Below are positions 17,663 through 27,357 of a stretch of DNA of 64,000 nt, one piece after another. Location of the stretch: assembly GCF_014762685.1 (NCBI RefSeq), contig NZ_JABURM010000005.1, positions 1,860,001 through 1,924,000 on the forward strand. The letters are read 5' to 3'. The DNA is from Gracilimonas sp. (lineage in GTDB: Bacteria > Bacteroidota > Rhodothermia > Balneolales > Balneolaceae). A model generated the notes under the pieces. That model did not search any database. It was not told the DNA's origin and saw only the letters and a program-made list of their open reading frames with translations. Both the position numbers and the translations under genes were made by a program. Numbering within the stretch: the first letter of the stretch is position 1; every line of letters starts with the position of its first letter.

Positions 17663-18474
17663 CCGATCATCACCTTATGATTAAAGGTGTGGCTTTTCAT
17701 CAACATGTTCACCCGTGGATTTTCTTGTAGCAAAACATCCTTACCGTAACGATACAGACTCCACTCGGCTCCATCATACTCCAGGCAAGTTAAATTTTCC
17801 ACCCAGTCACCGGAATTCAGGTAAATCACTGATCCCTTTTCATTTTCATACCCACGAATTTTGGGTTGATGAATGTGACCACACACCACATAATCGTAGC
17901 CCTCCTCAATAGCCAGCTCCATTGCAGTCACTTCAAAATCATCGATGAAATTGACTGCCTGCTTTACGCTATCTTTGATCTTTTTGGAAAGAGAAAATTT
18001 TCCATATCCCATTTTTTCAGAAATGTTATTCATCCACCGGTTTAGCAAGATTAACAATTCGTAGCCTTTTCCGCCCATTTTAGCTACCCATTTGCTGTAC
18101 TTCATGGTGATATCAAAAATATCTCCGTGGAAAAACCATACGCTTTCACCGTTCATCTTCAACACCAGTTTATCCTGAATAAAGAGCGGTCCAAGTTGCA
18201 GGTTTGAAATTTTTCGTAAGGTTTCATCATGGTTGCCCGTCAGATAGTAAATATCCACTCCATTAGTCATCATGGTGATGAGCGTTCGGATGACATGCAT
18301 GTGAGCGTCCGGCCAGTAGTATTTACGGAAATTCCACATATCGATGAAATCACCGTTTAGAATAACTCGCTTCGGATCAATGGAATTCAGATATTGAACC
18401 AGTTCCACAGCATGGCAGCCCACAGTACCGAGATGGATATCAGACAGTACAACTGTGTCGAGCGTTCGTTTCAT
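17659..18474 (-). CDS. LpxH-like metallophosphoesterase
   Basis: 271 residues, calcineurin-like fold, similar to UDP-2,3-diacylglucosamine hydrolase. All metal motifs are visible: LSDIHLGT, LNGDFIDMW, LTGNHDE, FFHGDIFD and VCGHIHQPKI. It is slightly longer than classical LpxH. The 4-bp overlap with the glycosyltransferase suggests that the two act in one lipid-sugar pathway, either lipid A or another phosphorylated glycolipid. Whether it is the true LpxH of this organism cannot be told here. Confidence 0.85.
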   Translation of the reverse strand: MKRTLDTVVLSDIHLGTVGCHAVELVQYLNSIDPKRVILNGDFIDMWNFRKYYWPDAHMHVIRTLITMMTNGVDIYYLTGNHDETLRKISNLQLGPLFIQDKLVLKMNGESVWFFHGDIFDITMKYSKWVAKMGGKGYELLILLNRWMNNISEKMGYGKFSLSKKIKDSVKQAVNFIDDFEVTAMELAIEEGYDYVVCGHIHQPKIRGYENEKGSVIYLNSGDWVENLTCLEYDGAEWSLYRYGKDVLLQENPRVNMLMKSHTFNHKVMIG

Positions 18475-18563
18475 AGCCTTAGATGATTTTTCACCAAATA
18501 TCTTCTAAGTATATTATGAAGCCTTATCGTAACTGTTATTAATTAATTACCAAGGTGTTAGGA

Positions 18564-18613
18564 AATTATGAATGAGAATTAATTGATGATATTATTTACG
18601 TTCATTCATAATT
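18564..18613. repeat. AT-rich inverted repeat
   Basis: AATTATGAATGA (18564-18575) and TCATTCATAATT (18602-18613) pair perfectly over 12 bp with a 26-nt loop, followed by TTCAATATT repeated in tandem to 18630. It lies between the divergent phosphatase and OsmC genes, so it is not a terminator. Same style as the other TTCAATATT fillers. Confidence 0.55.
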
Positions 18614-18644
18614 CAATATTCAATATTCAAATTTTAGCATTCCC

Positions 18645-19085
18645 ATGAATGAGCAAAAAATAGTACACGTACATCTTCCCAAAAATGAATCTTTTAAGAC
18701 TACCTTAAGCGCCGGAAAACATGAACTCCTCTCAGATGAACCGGAAAGCGTTAAAGGTGGGCAAGATTCCGGTCCCGATCCCTACGACTATCTGTTAATG
18801 GGCCTCGGCTCCTGCACTCTAATGACGGTGAAAATGTATGCAAATCGTAAAGGATGGCAACTGGAAGATCTCTATCTTGAACTTCGCCATAATAAACGTC
18901 ACGACAAAGATTGCGCTAATTGTGAAGATCCTGAAAGCAAAATTGATGTTATCGAAAAAGAATTAATTTTGAAAGGCAACCTCAGCCAAGAACAAACAGA
19001 AAAACTGTTGGAAATTTCCAAAAAATGCCCGGTTCACCGTACCCTGGAAGGAGATATAAAAATTGAAAGCTCAGTAAGTACTTAA
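18645..19085 (+). CDS. OsmC/Ohr-family peroxiredoxin-like protein
   Basis: 146 residues. Both catalytic cysteines are there: GLGSCTLMTVKMYA and SKKCPVHRTLEG. The PDPYDYLLMGLGSC block is typical of OsmC proteins that reduce organic hydroperoxides with thiols. Between the two, KRHDKDCANCEDPES adds an extra CxxC found in the YhfA-like subgroup. Stand-alone gene. A second, shorter OsmC homologue is at 62029-62445. Confidence 0.9.
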   Translation: MNEQKIVHVHLPKNESFKTTLSAGKHELLSDEPESVKGGQDSGPDPYDYLLMGLGSCTLMTVKMYANRKGWQLEDLYLELRHNKRHDKDCANCEDPESKIDVIEKELILKGNLSQEQTEKLLEISKKCPVHRTLEGDIKIESSVST

Positions 19086-19190
19086 CGATTCTTTTCCTTT
19101 CCTTTTACCCGATACATCATGATATTTGCCGGCAAAGGTTAGTTAATTCCCTTTTTAAAGCAGCTTTGGGAGTTTAATAGGTTAGCAATT

Positions 19191-19463
19191 ATGAATTCAT
19201 CTGCACTGCGCATCCTGAACGATGCAATTTTTGAAGCTAAAACTTGGAAACCGGGGCGTTCCCGAAATACGCTTGAAAATGATTTTTACCAGCTTATGCT
19301 AAGCGGTCCGGCACTTGATGAACATCTTGATTTATGGCATGAATTCAGGCGAGCCCTCGCCGAAAATCCTCACCTGGAAGAAAAAGATCTCCGCGAGTTC
19401 CTAACCCGTACCGAATACGCCCGCGAAGGGTACTGGTGGTTTGACCCAGAGGAATGGCGTTAG
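19191..19463 (+). CDS. Small hypothetical protein, acidic/aromatic
   Basis: 90 residues, not recognised. No signal peptide or membrane helix. It looks helical and globular, with LRILNDAIFEAKTWKPGRS at the N-terminus and a striking YWWFDPEEWR end. The reading frame has ordinary codon use for the window and a clean ATG, and it ends just before an inverted repeat shared with the convergent gcvP. Function unknown. Confidence 0.65.
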   Translation: MNSSALRILNDAIFEAKTWKPGRSRNTLENDFYQLMLSGPALDEHLDLWHEFRRALAENPHLEEKDLREFLTRTEYAREGYWWFDPEEWR

Positions 19464-19468
19464 GGAAC

Positions 19469-19496
19469 ATTGAACATTCAATGCTGAGTGTTCAAT
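19469..19496. repeat. TTGAACATT inverted repeat between convergent genes
   Basis: ATTGAACATT (19469-19478) pairs with AGTGTTCAAT (19487-19496), one wobble, 8-nt loop; further TTCAATATTCG units run to about 19515. It separates the 90-residue gene from the gcvP 3' end. Confidence 0.5.
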
Positions 19497-19508
19497 CTTC
19501 AATATTCG

Positions 19509-22406
19509 TTATTCAACCACCTCAATCCCCTCTTCATACGCTTCCATCGGGATGCAAGAACAAACCAAGTTCCGATCTCCATACGCATCATCAACACGAG
19601 AGACAGCCGGCCAGAATTTGTCGTACTTGAGTTCTTCCTGCGGAAAGGCTCCTTTTTCGCGCGTATAGCTACGAGTCCATTCATCCACAGCAATTACACG
19701 TTGGGTGTGGGGTGCATGCTTCAACACGTTGTCTTCTTTGTCTGCAATGCCATCTTCAATTTCCTGAATTTCTTTGCGGATCGAAATCATAGCCTCACAA
19801 AAACGATCAAGTTCTTCCATAGATTCACTTTCAGTCGGTTCAATCATCAGCGTACCCGGAACCGGGAAACTCATGGTTGGGGCATGAAAGCCGTAGTCCA
19901 TCAATCGTTTGGCTACATCCACTGATTCCACTCCGGCCGATTGTTTGAATGGGCGGAGGTCTACAATAAACTCGTGAGCTGAACGTCCGGTTTTTCCGGT
20001 GTAAAGAATTTCATAATGATCCTTCAGGCGGTCTTTCAGATAATTTGCATTCAGAATGGCATATTTTGTGGCATCAGTCAGCCCATTTACCCCCATCATT
20101 CGGATGTAGGCATGTGAAATCGTCAAAATACTGGCACTTCCCCATGGGGCTGCTGAAACTGCGTTCACTCCTTTTTCTCCTCCAATTTTGATTATAGAGT
20201 GAGAAGGTAAAAACGGCACCAAGTGCTTGGCTACACCAATGGGCCCCATGCCGGGACCGCCACCACCGTGTGGAATACAAAATGTTTTGTGTAGATTCAG
20301 GTGGCAAACATCCGCTCCAATTTCGCCGGGACTTGTCAAGCCAACCTGAGCATTCATATTGGCCCCATCCATGTAAACCTGTCCACCATGTTTGTGAATG
20401 ATTTTACAGAAATCCTTTACCCGGTGTTCAAAAACTCCGTGAGTTGATGGATATGTAATCATCAAAGCAGCCAGCCGGTCACTGTGTTTTTCCGCCTTAG
20501 CCTCAAGATCATCGCTGGAAATATTTCCATGATCATCGGTAGCTACAACTACAACCTCCATCCCGGCCATTACCGCACTTGCCGGATTTGTCCCGTGTGC
20601 CGAAGAGGGGATCAATGCCACGTTTCGGTGACCCTCCCCCCGGTTTTTGTGATACTCGCGGATGGTCATCAAGCCGGCATACTCTCCTTGAGCACCGGAA
20701 TTTGGCTGGAGCGACATTCCTTCAAACCCTGTTATTTCGCATAACCAATCGCTCAGTTCATCAAACAGCTGAGTGTATCCCGCTGCTTGCTCACGCGGCA
20801 CGAAAGGATGAATCTGTCCGAACTCAGGCCAGGTTAAAGGGATCATTTCAGCCGTTGCATTTAATTTCATAGTACAAGAACCGAGAGAAATCATGGAGTG
20901 AACCAGAGATAAATCTTTATTCTCCAATCGCTTCATATAACGAAGCATTTCATGCTCAGAATGATATAAATTGAATACCGGATGGTCGAGATAACCCGTA
21001 GTTCTTTTCAGGTTCTCCGGATATTCTACTTTTGCAGCTTTGGATTCAGCTTCAACATCAAAATCATTTTTCTTGCCCAGCGCTTCCGCAAAGATGTTTA
21101 AAATCAGCTCTGCATCTTCCAGGTTTTTGGCTTCATCAAACGAAATCCCGATTCGATTTTCACCGGTATAGCGAAAGTTAACTTCGTACTTCTCCGCCAC
21201 TGCCCTAACTTTGGCCACATCAGCTTCAACCGTAATGGTATCAAAGAAAGTCTCAGTTTCAACCTTCACTCCAATTTTATGCAATCCGACTTTAGTCAAC
21301 TTTGTTAAACCATGAACTTTTGAAGCAATTTTCTTCAAGCCTTCCGGCCCGTGATAAACGGCATACATCCCGGCTATCACCCCCAACAAAACCTGTGCGG
21401 TACAAATATTGGACGTTGCTTTTTCTCGACGAATGTGCTGTTCGCGAGTCTGTAAAGCCATTCTATATGCCGGTTTCCCTTCGGCATCCTGGGTTACCCC
21501 TATAATTCGTCCGGGTATTTGTCGCTTAAATTTTTCTTCTGTGGCAAAAAAGGCAGCATGCGGCCCGCCATATCCCATCGGGACTCCAAATCGTTGTGAA
21601 GAGCCCACCACTACATCCGCTCCCATTTCACCCGGTGCTTTTAACAAAGTCAAACTCAACAAATCAGCAGCCACGACAGCATAAACATTATTTTCATGTG
21701 CAGCTGAAATTAAACTCGTATAATCTTCAACAGTGCCATCTGTTGCAGGATATTGAAGTAATATTCCAAACAATTTAGGATCAGTGACATCCAGGTCATT
21801 ATGACTGCCAATTCTTACTTCAACACCAATGGGTTCAGCACGGGTTTGAAGAACCTCAATAGTTTGCGGATGACATAATCCCGAGACAAAAAATACATCT
21901 GCCTCTTTTCGCTTTTTACCTTTTCGTTGCCCGTACAACATACTCATTGCCTCAGCAGCAGCAGTTCCTTCATCCAACAAAGAAGCGTTGGCCAATTCCA
22001 TCCCCGTAAGGTCACTAACCGTAGTCTGGAAATTTATAAGTGCTTCCAAACGCCCCTGTGCAATTTCTGCTTGATACGGAGTATATGCCGTATACCAACC
22101 CGGATTTTCCAAGATATTTCGTTTAATCACATTCGGCATCAGGGTATCATAATATCCCATCCCGATAAACGATTTATAGATTTTGTTCTTCTCAGCCAAC
22201 TTCCTGAATTCGGTAAGAAAATCAGTTTCACTTAAAGCCTCCGGCAAATCCAGAGGTCTTTGCAAGCGAATGCCTTCGGGAATGGTTTCGTCAATCAGCT
22301 TGTCTAACGACTCAGCTTCAATAACCTCCAGCATTTTTTTTGTTGTTTCCTGATTAGGTCCGTTATGTCGGTGAGCAAATACTTCTTTATCGAAATTGAT
22401 ATTCAT
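19509..22406 (-). CDS. gcvP: Glycine dehydrogenase (decarboxylating), P-protein
   Basis: 965 residues: the fused single-chain form of the glycine cleavage P-protein, which decarboxylates glycine with PLP and loads aminomethyl onto GcvH lipoate. The PLP Lys sits in [20 protein letters not shown]; the N-terminal half carries [18 protein letters not shown] and [33 protein letters not shown] is in the second half. GcvT and GcvH are not in this window. The 221-bp divergent spacer to the next gene is AT-rich and shows no glycine riboswitch that I can recognise. Confidence 0.97.
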   Translation of the reverse strand: MNINFDKEVFAHRHNGPNQETTKKMLEVIEAESLDKLIDETIPEGIRLQRPLDLPEALSETDFLTEFRKLAEKNKIYKSFIGMGYYDTLMPNVIKRNILENPGWYTAYTPYQAEIAQGRLEALINFQTTVSDLTGMELANASLLDEGTAAAEAMSMLYGQRKGKKRKEADVFFVSGLCHPQTIEVLQTRAEPIGVEVRIGSHNDLDVTDPKLFGILLQYPATDGTVEDYTSLISAAHENNVYAVVAADLLSLTLLKAPGEMGADVVVGSSQRFGVPMGYGGPHAAFFATEEKFKRQIPGRIIGVTQDAEGKPAYRMALQTREQHIRREKATSNICTAQVLLGVIAGMYAVYHGPEGLKKIASKVHGLTKLTKVGLHKIGVKVETETFFDTITVEADVAKVRAVAEKYEVNFRYTGENRIGISFDEAKNLEDAELILNIFAEALGKKNDFDVEAESKAAKVEYPENLKRTTGYLDHPVFNLYHSEHEMLRYMKRLENKDLSLVHSMISLGSCTMKLNATAEMIPLTWPEFGQIHPFVPREQAAGYTQLFDELSDWLCEITGFEGMSLQPNSGAQGEYAGLMTIREYHKNRGEGHRNVALIPSSAHGTNPASAVMAGMEVVVVATDDHGNISSDDLEAKAEKHSDRLAALMITYPSTHGVFEHRVKDFCKIIHKHGGQVYMDGANMNAQVGLTSPGEIGADVCHLNLHKTFCIPHGGGGPGMGPIGVAKHLVPFLPSHSIIKIGGEKGVNAVSAAPWGSASILTISHAYIRMMGVNGLTDATKYAILNANYLKDRLKDHYEILYTGKTGRSAHEFIVDLRPFKQSAGVESVDVAKRLMDYGFHAPTMSFPVPGTLMIEPTESESMEELDRFCEAMISIRKEIQEIEDGIADKEDNVLKHAPHTQRVIAVDEWTRSYTREKGAFPQEELKYDKFWPAVSRVDDAYGDRNLVCSCIPMEAYEEGIEVVE

Positions 22407-22627
22407 TTATATAGAAAAATGGGGTGATTTTTTTTGATGAATGAAACACATATTAAAGCCGTTAAATTTCAGCTAAATAATTTAAAAAACAGGATTCTTC
22501 AAAATAAGGAAAAATGAGCTCAAAAAAGCAGTTTTTGAATATCACTTTAATTCAGTTTCTCTAAAATTTTTGATTTATTATAGGACTTGTTAAAATCACA
22601 AAATTCATTAATTAATTTTACCTGATT

Positions 22628-24616
22628 ATGGGAAAAGCATTAAAACTTTTGGTTACAGTTCTTCTTTTGGGAACTACACATACTTTTGCACAGGAAACCA
22701 ACTCTTTAAAAATTGTAATTGAACCCGATCCTGTTGTTGTGGAAGTCGGAAGTGAGCTTCACATACAAGCAACTTTAGTAAATGAGAATGGGGAAGCACT
22801 ACCTGATACCATTCTCTTTTATTCCCGAAATGGACGGGATCTTGAAGTCTCCCGTGATGGCTATGTAAAAGCCAATAAGCCGGGAACATATTCCGCTTTG
22901 GCGCTGCGATCAGGGCCCAGAGATCAGCGAGTGACAAAATCTTTTGAAATTGAAGTTCCATATCCGCCAATTGCTAAGGTTGAATTCATTGATGTCCCTA
23001 AGAACATCTACTCAAGAACTACCATTGATCTGCGGGTAAATGTAATTGATGAAATGGGGCTTGTTCGTGAAAACCCTGACCTCACTATCACCAGCAATAA
23101 TAAATCAGTTGCGGTGGTACAGCATGGTAAATTAATGGCTCTAAAAATGGGGAAAGTTCAACTAATAGCCGAATCAGAAGGTAAAAAAGCCACCTTGGTT
23201 GTAAACGTCAAAAACAATCCTACTGCTTCGATCGAAATTGAGAATGAAGAAACCAGTATCCGAACCGGAGATGTCATAACTCTAAATGCTGTAGCAAAAG
23301 CAAGCAATGGGAAAACCACCGATGCTCCCATTACCTATTCTTTTGTAGCACAACCGGATGATAACTTAGGACAGGGTGCAGAAGGACAGATTTCTCAAGA
23401 AGGAAAATTCGTGGCTAATAAGCCTGGTATTTTCACCCTTTCGGCAAGATCCGGAGATGTAGTAACTGATCAAATTATTCGAGTCAGAGATCGAAATGTA
23501 GCCCGGGATATTGAATTGGTCGGACATGGAGAAGTTCTCGATGTTCACACCTCAGATCTGTGGATATGGGAAGGTGTTGACGGCCGTGACTATGCCATAA
23601 CCGGAACATGGGGTGCTAACGGTGATGCATATTTTTGGGATGTCACAGACCCCTCCAATATTACTCCCATTGATACAGTGAGGGTTGATGCCCGCACTGT
23701 CAATGATGTGAAAATTTCTGAAGACGGCACCATTGGGGTAATCACCCGTGAAGGTGCTTCCGATCGTAAAAACGGAATGGTAGTACTTGATGTAACCAAT
23801 CCGAGAGATGTTAAAATACTGGCAGAATATAACGAAGGTTTAACCGGCGGTGTTCATAATGCTTTTATTTATGAGGATCATGTATATGCCGTAAACAATG
23901 GACGCCGATACGATATCATTAATATTGAAGATCCAACAAATCCGGTAACGGTTGGAAGGTTTGAACTGGATACTCCCGGCCATTCCATTCACGATGTTTG
24001 GATTGAAGACGGAATTGCCTACTCCTCTAACTGGAGGGACGGCGTTGTTGCTGTAGATATTGGCAGCCGGGACAGTGAATTGGCTGACGCCGGCGGATCT
24101 CCGGAGAATCCCGTACAACTTGGCAGCTATTCCTATCCAAGTGGATGGAATCATGCAGCATTTCCATTCAAAAGTAAATCCACAGGTGATTTTTATGTGA
24201 TTGCGGGCGATGAAGCATTTCCGGAAGGATTGCCTTCCCGAAATAATCCGGTAGCCGCGGCTGGCTGGATTCACTTTGTGAAATTTGACGGATGGGAAAA
24301 ACCCAAAGAAGTAGCTCGTTACCAAGTTCCTGAAGCCGGGACACATAATTTCTGGGTAGTTGATGATCTGTTATTTGTGGCTTACTATAATGCCGGTCTT
24401 CGAATCGTAGATATTTCCGGAGAATTGATGGGCAATCTTTACGATCAAGGACGGGAAATAGCCAAGTTCGAACCTACCCACCCGGATGCCCTCGTGCCGA
24501 ATGCTCCGTTTACATGGGGACCTCAGCCTTATAAAGGACATATTTTCATCTCAGACTGGAACTCGGGATTATGGGCAATTAAATTAGTCGAAGAATCATC
24601 ACAAGGCACCAATTAA
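22628..24616 (+). CDS. Secreted Ig-like plus LVIVD beta-propeller protein
   Basis: 662 residues with a signal peptide (LLLGTTHTFAQ). Residues about 25-290 hold three Big-2/Ig-like domains (each with a GTYSALA or KPGIFTLSA-type close). From about 300 the protein has LVIVD-type propeller blades: YFWDVTDPSNITPIDTV, VVLDVTNPRDVKIL, DIINIEDPTNPVTVGRF, LRIVDISGELMG. Likely cell-surface or periplasmic adhesion/scaffold; no enzyme motif is seen. It ends at a strong terminator. Confidence 0.85.
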   Translation: MGKALKLLVTVLLLGTTHTFAQETNSLKIVIEPDPVVVEVGSELHIQATLVNENGEALPDTILFYSRNGRDLEVSRDGYVKANKPGTYSALALRSGPRDQRVTKSFEIEVPYPPIAKVEFIDVPKNIYSRTTIDLRVNVIDEMGLVRENPDLTITSNNKSVAVVQHGKLMALKMGKVQLIAESEGKKATLVVNVKNNPTASIEIENEETSIRTGDVITLNAVAKASNGKTTDAPITYSFVAQPDDNLGQGAEGQISQEGKFVANKPGIFTLSARSGDVVTDQIIRVRDRNVARDIELVGHGEVLDVHTSDLWIWEGVDGRDYAITGTWGANGDAYFWDVTDPSNITPIDTVRVDARTVNDVKISEDGTIGVITREGASDRKNGMVVLDVTNPRDVKILAEYNEGLTGGVHNAFIYEDHVYAVNNGRRYDIINIEDPTNPVTVGRFELDTPGHSIHDVWIEDGIAYSSNWRDGVVAVDIGSRDSELADAGGSPENPVQLGSYSYPSGWNHAAFPFKSKSTGDFYVIAGDEAFPEGLPSRNNPVAAAGWIHFVKFDGWEKPKEVARYQVPEAGTHNFWVVDDLLFVAYYNAGLRIVDISGELMGNLYDQGREIAKFEPTHPDALVPNAPFTWGPQPYKGHIFISDWNSGLWAIKLVEESSQGTN

Positions 24617-24624
24617 GGATTTTT

Positions 24625-24659
24625 AAAACCAAAAGCCTTTTTATCAGGCTTTTGGTTTT
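24625..24659 (+). terminator. Rho-independent terminator
   Basis: Perfect 13-bp stem AAAACCAAAAGCC (24625-24637) and GGCTTTTGGTTTT (24647-24659), 9-nt loop, 9 bp after the LVIVD gene stop and 9 bp before the sulfotransferase ATG. Confidence 0.85.
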
Positions 24660-24667
24660 ACTATGAA

Positions 24668-25360
24668 ATGGCAATCTCTACTCAAAATTTTTTAAATAAT
24701 TTTGATATGCAACCACTAACGAAAGAAAACCTTAAACATTACTACTTCAATAAGTATATAGTATCTCCTTTAAAAAAGGATAAATATCATATTTCTTATT
24801 GCTATGATTATAAGACTCTTTGGTTTAGAACGTATAAAGTAGCCAGCCGTACCATTAATTATTGTTTTAAAGAGGAAAGCCCAGATAAAGGCTATGTTTA
24901 TAGTTCAGAAGTGAGTTATATACCCTCACTTTATTCAAATTTCTTCAAATTTGCCTTTATCAGGAATCCGATTGACCGTTTTATATCTATTTGGAAAGGG
25001 ATGGTACTGAAAAGGAACTATTTTGAATTTTCTGAAGATGAGTATCCCAAAATGAAAAATTTTGAATCATTTCTTTCATGGGTAGAAAATCAAAATATTG
25101 AAAGTGCAGATGTACACTTGCTCCCACAAAATAAGCTTATCGATTTAAATAATATCGATTATCTCGGACGATTTGAAAACTTTAGCAATGATTTCCTGGA
25201 AATAGCTAATGAAATCGACCTTTCTATTTCAGAAGAAGATCTGATTTATAAAAATAAATCACCCAAAATTGATTTTACTTTAAATTCAGAAGACAAAAAA
25301 AGAATCATAAAAATTTACCATAAAGACGTAAAGTTATTCTATCCCCGTTTAGATAATTAA
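24668..25360 (+). CDS. Sulfotransferase family 2-like protein
   Basis: 230 residues of the carbohydrate-sulfotransferase type (Sulfotransfer_2). The 5'-phosphosulfate loop is LWFRTYKVASRTI and the 3'-phosphate site is FAFIRNPIDRFISIW, both well placed. PAPS would be the donor; the acceptor sugar or protein is unknown. No signal peptide or membrane helix is seen. By eye it is clearly more AT-rich than its neighbours, and it sits between two beta-propeller genes directly after a terminator, which suggests a horizontally gained surface-modifying gene. Confidence 0.82.
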   Translation: MAISTQNFLNNFDMQPLTKENLKHYYFNKYIVSPLKKDKYHISYCYDYKTLWFRTYKVASRTINYCFKEESPDKGYVYSSEVSYIPSLYSNFFKFAFIRNPIDRFISIWKGMVLKRNYFEFSEDEYPKMKNFESFLSWVENQNIESADVHLLPQNKLIDLNNIDYLGRFENFSNDFLEIANEIDLSISEEDLIYKNKSPKIDFTLNSEDKKRIIKIYHKDVKLFYPRLDN

Positions 25361-25378
25361 TTTTCCAATATCACCTAT

Positions 25379-26485
25379 ATGTATTTCATTAAATCTCTAC
25401 TCACTCTTGTCCTTTTTTGCGCTTTAGCTTTTACTGACTCTGTTTTTGCCCAAGATTATTATGTGTATGTAGCTGCAGAGTCAGATGATCAAGTTCAACT
25501 GATCCATTTTAATGCGGAAACAGGAGAGGCTGCAGTTTCAGAAACCATTGACGTTGGCGTTTGGCCACAAGAAAATGAAGGGCCTCACGGACTAACGATT
25601 TCTTCAGATGGTAAATATTGGTTTGTTACCATTGCACATGGCACACCCTACGGCCAACTTTGGAAATATGAAACAGGAACTAACAAGTTTATCGCAAAAG
25701 TTGAATTAGGCATGTTCCCGGCAAGTATGGACTACAATCCATTAACCGGACTGGTGTACGTGGTCAACTTTAATCTCCACGGAGATATGAAACCAAGTAC
25801 ACTCTCGGTTGTTGATTCCGAAACAATGATGCGTCTTGCCGATATTCCTGTTGGTATCATGCCTCACGGTACTCGCATAAGTCCTGAAGGTGATGTGGCT
25901 TACCATGTCTCAATGATGACGGACGAATTATATGAAATTGATGCATATCAGCTGGAAGTAAAAAGAACACTCAGTCTTGGTCAAGACTCCCCTCAAATGG
26001 ACCATTTTCAAAAAGAGGCCATGGATCATTCGAATATGAATCACAGTCCTGTAGAAAAACCAACCTGGGCCGACCCACACCCAAGTAAACCTTTCGTTTA
26101 TATAGCCGGAAATGGCTCCAATGAAATCATCGAAGTGGATACGAAAAAATGGGAAATCACCCGTCGTTTCAATACCGCTAAAGGTCCTTATAACCTGGAA
26201 GTAAGTCACAACGGGAAATTGCTAGTCGTATCATACAAAGGTGAAGGTGCAGTTGGAATTTGGGATCTTGAAAAAGGTGAAGAACTGGCCTACATCGAAA
26301 ACAGCAGGAAAGTTACCCATGGAGTTGCCATAACTCCTGATAATAAATTTGCTTTCATTTCTGTCGAAGGCATCGGGGGTGAACCGGGTTCTGTTGATAT
26401 CATTGATCTCAAAAAACTGGAGAGAGTAGATGTGGTGGAAACCGGTAAACAGGCCGGCGGTATTGTTTTCTGGAAGCAGAAATAA
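25379..26485 (+). CDS. Secreted YVTN/YncE-type beta-propeller with Met/His insert
   Basis: 368 residues, signal peptide ending in DSVFAQ. The blades repeat the YncE pattern: PHGLTISSDGKYWFVT, YNPLTGLVYVVN, PHGTRISPEGDVAYHV, YNLEVSHNGKLLVVS, THGVAITPDNKFAFIS. Between blades, about residues 204-224, is a Met/His-rich loop (MDHFQKEAMDHSNMNH) reminiscent of copper-binding segments. Function is probably periplasmic; metal binding is inferred. The start follows the sulfotransferase stop by 18 bp. Confidence 0.83.
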   Translation: MYFIKSLLTLVLFCALAFTDSVFAQDYYVYVAAESDDQVQLIHFNAETGEAAVSETIDVGVWPQENEGPHGLTISSDGKYWFVTIAHGTPYGQLWKYETGTNKFIAKVELGMFPASMDYNPLTGLVYVVNFNLHGDMKPSTLSVVDSETMMRLADIPVGIMPHGTRISPEGDVAYHVSMMTDELYEIDAYQLEVKRTLSLGQDSPQMDHFQKEAMDHSNMNHSPVEKPTWADPHPSKPFVYIAGNGSNEIIEVDTKKWEITRRFNTAKGPYNLEVSHNGKLLVVSYKGEGAVGIWDLEKGEELAYIENSRKVTHGVAITPDNKFAFISVEGIGGEPGSVDIIDLKKLERVDVVETGKQAGGIVFWKQK

Positions 26486-26494
26486 TCCACTACC

Positions 26495-27220
26495 CTATTC
26501 GGCTATCAATGAAATAATATGGCTTACATTATTTCCTTGTTCGCCTTCTTTATAGATGGTGTCTTTGTCCAGGGCTTCAATAGAAAACCCCAGTTTTGCA
26601 GCCATCTCAATTAGCAATGGTTCTAAGCGCCCTTTGTCGGTATTGAACTTTACCATCGCCATGCGGGTCCTGATGTCAATTTTTTGGACAGCCCGGCCTA
26701 TCATGTCGGCACATCTGATAACCTCAGAGCCGTTAAAATGGTCTTTATCAGTTACCGGTGACGGGGAAAAGGTTTTCTTGAACTCACTGAGTGAACGGAT
26801 CTCTCCGGACTTTTCCTCCTTTTGCAGCCACTCAATCCGGTGTTGTACATCTTTTATGTAATAGGCTAGGTACCGGGGTTTTTTACTTTCTAAATAAAAG
26901 TTAAAATCACTTAGCCAAATATCTTTTACTTCCTGCATCGGTATGTCAAACCAAATCCCCTCTTGCTCTAAATTCCATACCAGCTTGCCATCCTTTGATT
27001 TTCGTTCATTCAACATCAACGGATAACTCTCCTGAAAAACATCGGTAAGATGTAATGTATTCGTTTCTGGAATCACTTTTACGGCAGGTGTGTCTTCCTT
27101 GGGATTCACAAAATCAGGGGCATCATTTTCAACTTCACACTCAATAGAACTTATTCTAAGTAAGATTCGGACTAATCCCTGATCAATAGGTTCCTTAAAA
27201 GCTTCAAGTTTATCACTCAT
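26495..27220 (-). CDS. Hypothetical cytoplasmic protein
   Basis: 241 residues from ATG 27220 (MSDKLEAF); the open frame runs 22 codons further up to 27286 without a better start. Not recognised. No signal peptide or transmembrane helix. It has alternating charged helices (FYLESKKPRYLAYYIKDV) and a C-terminal stretch GFSIEALDKDTIYKEGEQGNN. It is convergent with the propeller gene (9 bp apart) and divergent from the ZIP transporter. Confidence 0.6.
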   Translation of the reverse strand: MSDKLEAFKEPIDQGLVRILLRISSIECEVENDAPDFVNPKEDTPAVKVIPETNTLHLTDVFQESYPLMLNERKSKDGKLVWNLEQEGIWFDIPMQEVKDIWLSDFNFYLESKKPRYLAYYIKDVQHRIEWLQKEEKSGEIRSLSEFKKTFSPSPVTDKDHFNGSEVIRCADMIGRAVQKIDIRTRMAMVKFNTDKGRLEPLLIEMAAKLGFSIEALDKDTIYKEGEQGNNVSHIISLIAE

Positions 27221-27295
27221 AATTACTTCTGAATATTTACGCCTGAAGTTAGGGAAATAATATGTTTGTTGAGTGCATAATTCCAAAACACAAAA

Positions 27296-27309
27296 TTAGC
27301 TGTGGCTAA
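27296..27309. promoter_or_regulatory. TTAG-N6-CTAA metal-regulator-like box before ZIP gene
   Basis: TTAGCTGTGGCTAA has perfect 5-bp arms around TGTG, 48 bp before the ZIP start codon. It matches the two boxes ahead of the TonB receptor gene at 48509 and resembles DtxR/IdeR/MntR operators. One such box in 64 kb could occur by chance; the value is in the shared pattern. Confidence 0.5.
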
Positions 27310-27357
27310 ATATTTTTTAAGTCCTCACGAATTGTTATCTTTTCGATCAAAAAAACT

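Noticed and set aside
22407-22627. Possible glycine riboswitch upstream of gcvP
   Set aside because: The AT-rich spacer has none of the conserved riboswitch core elements that I can recognise.
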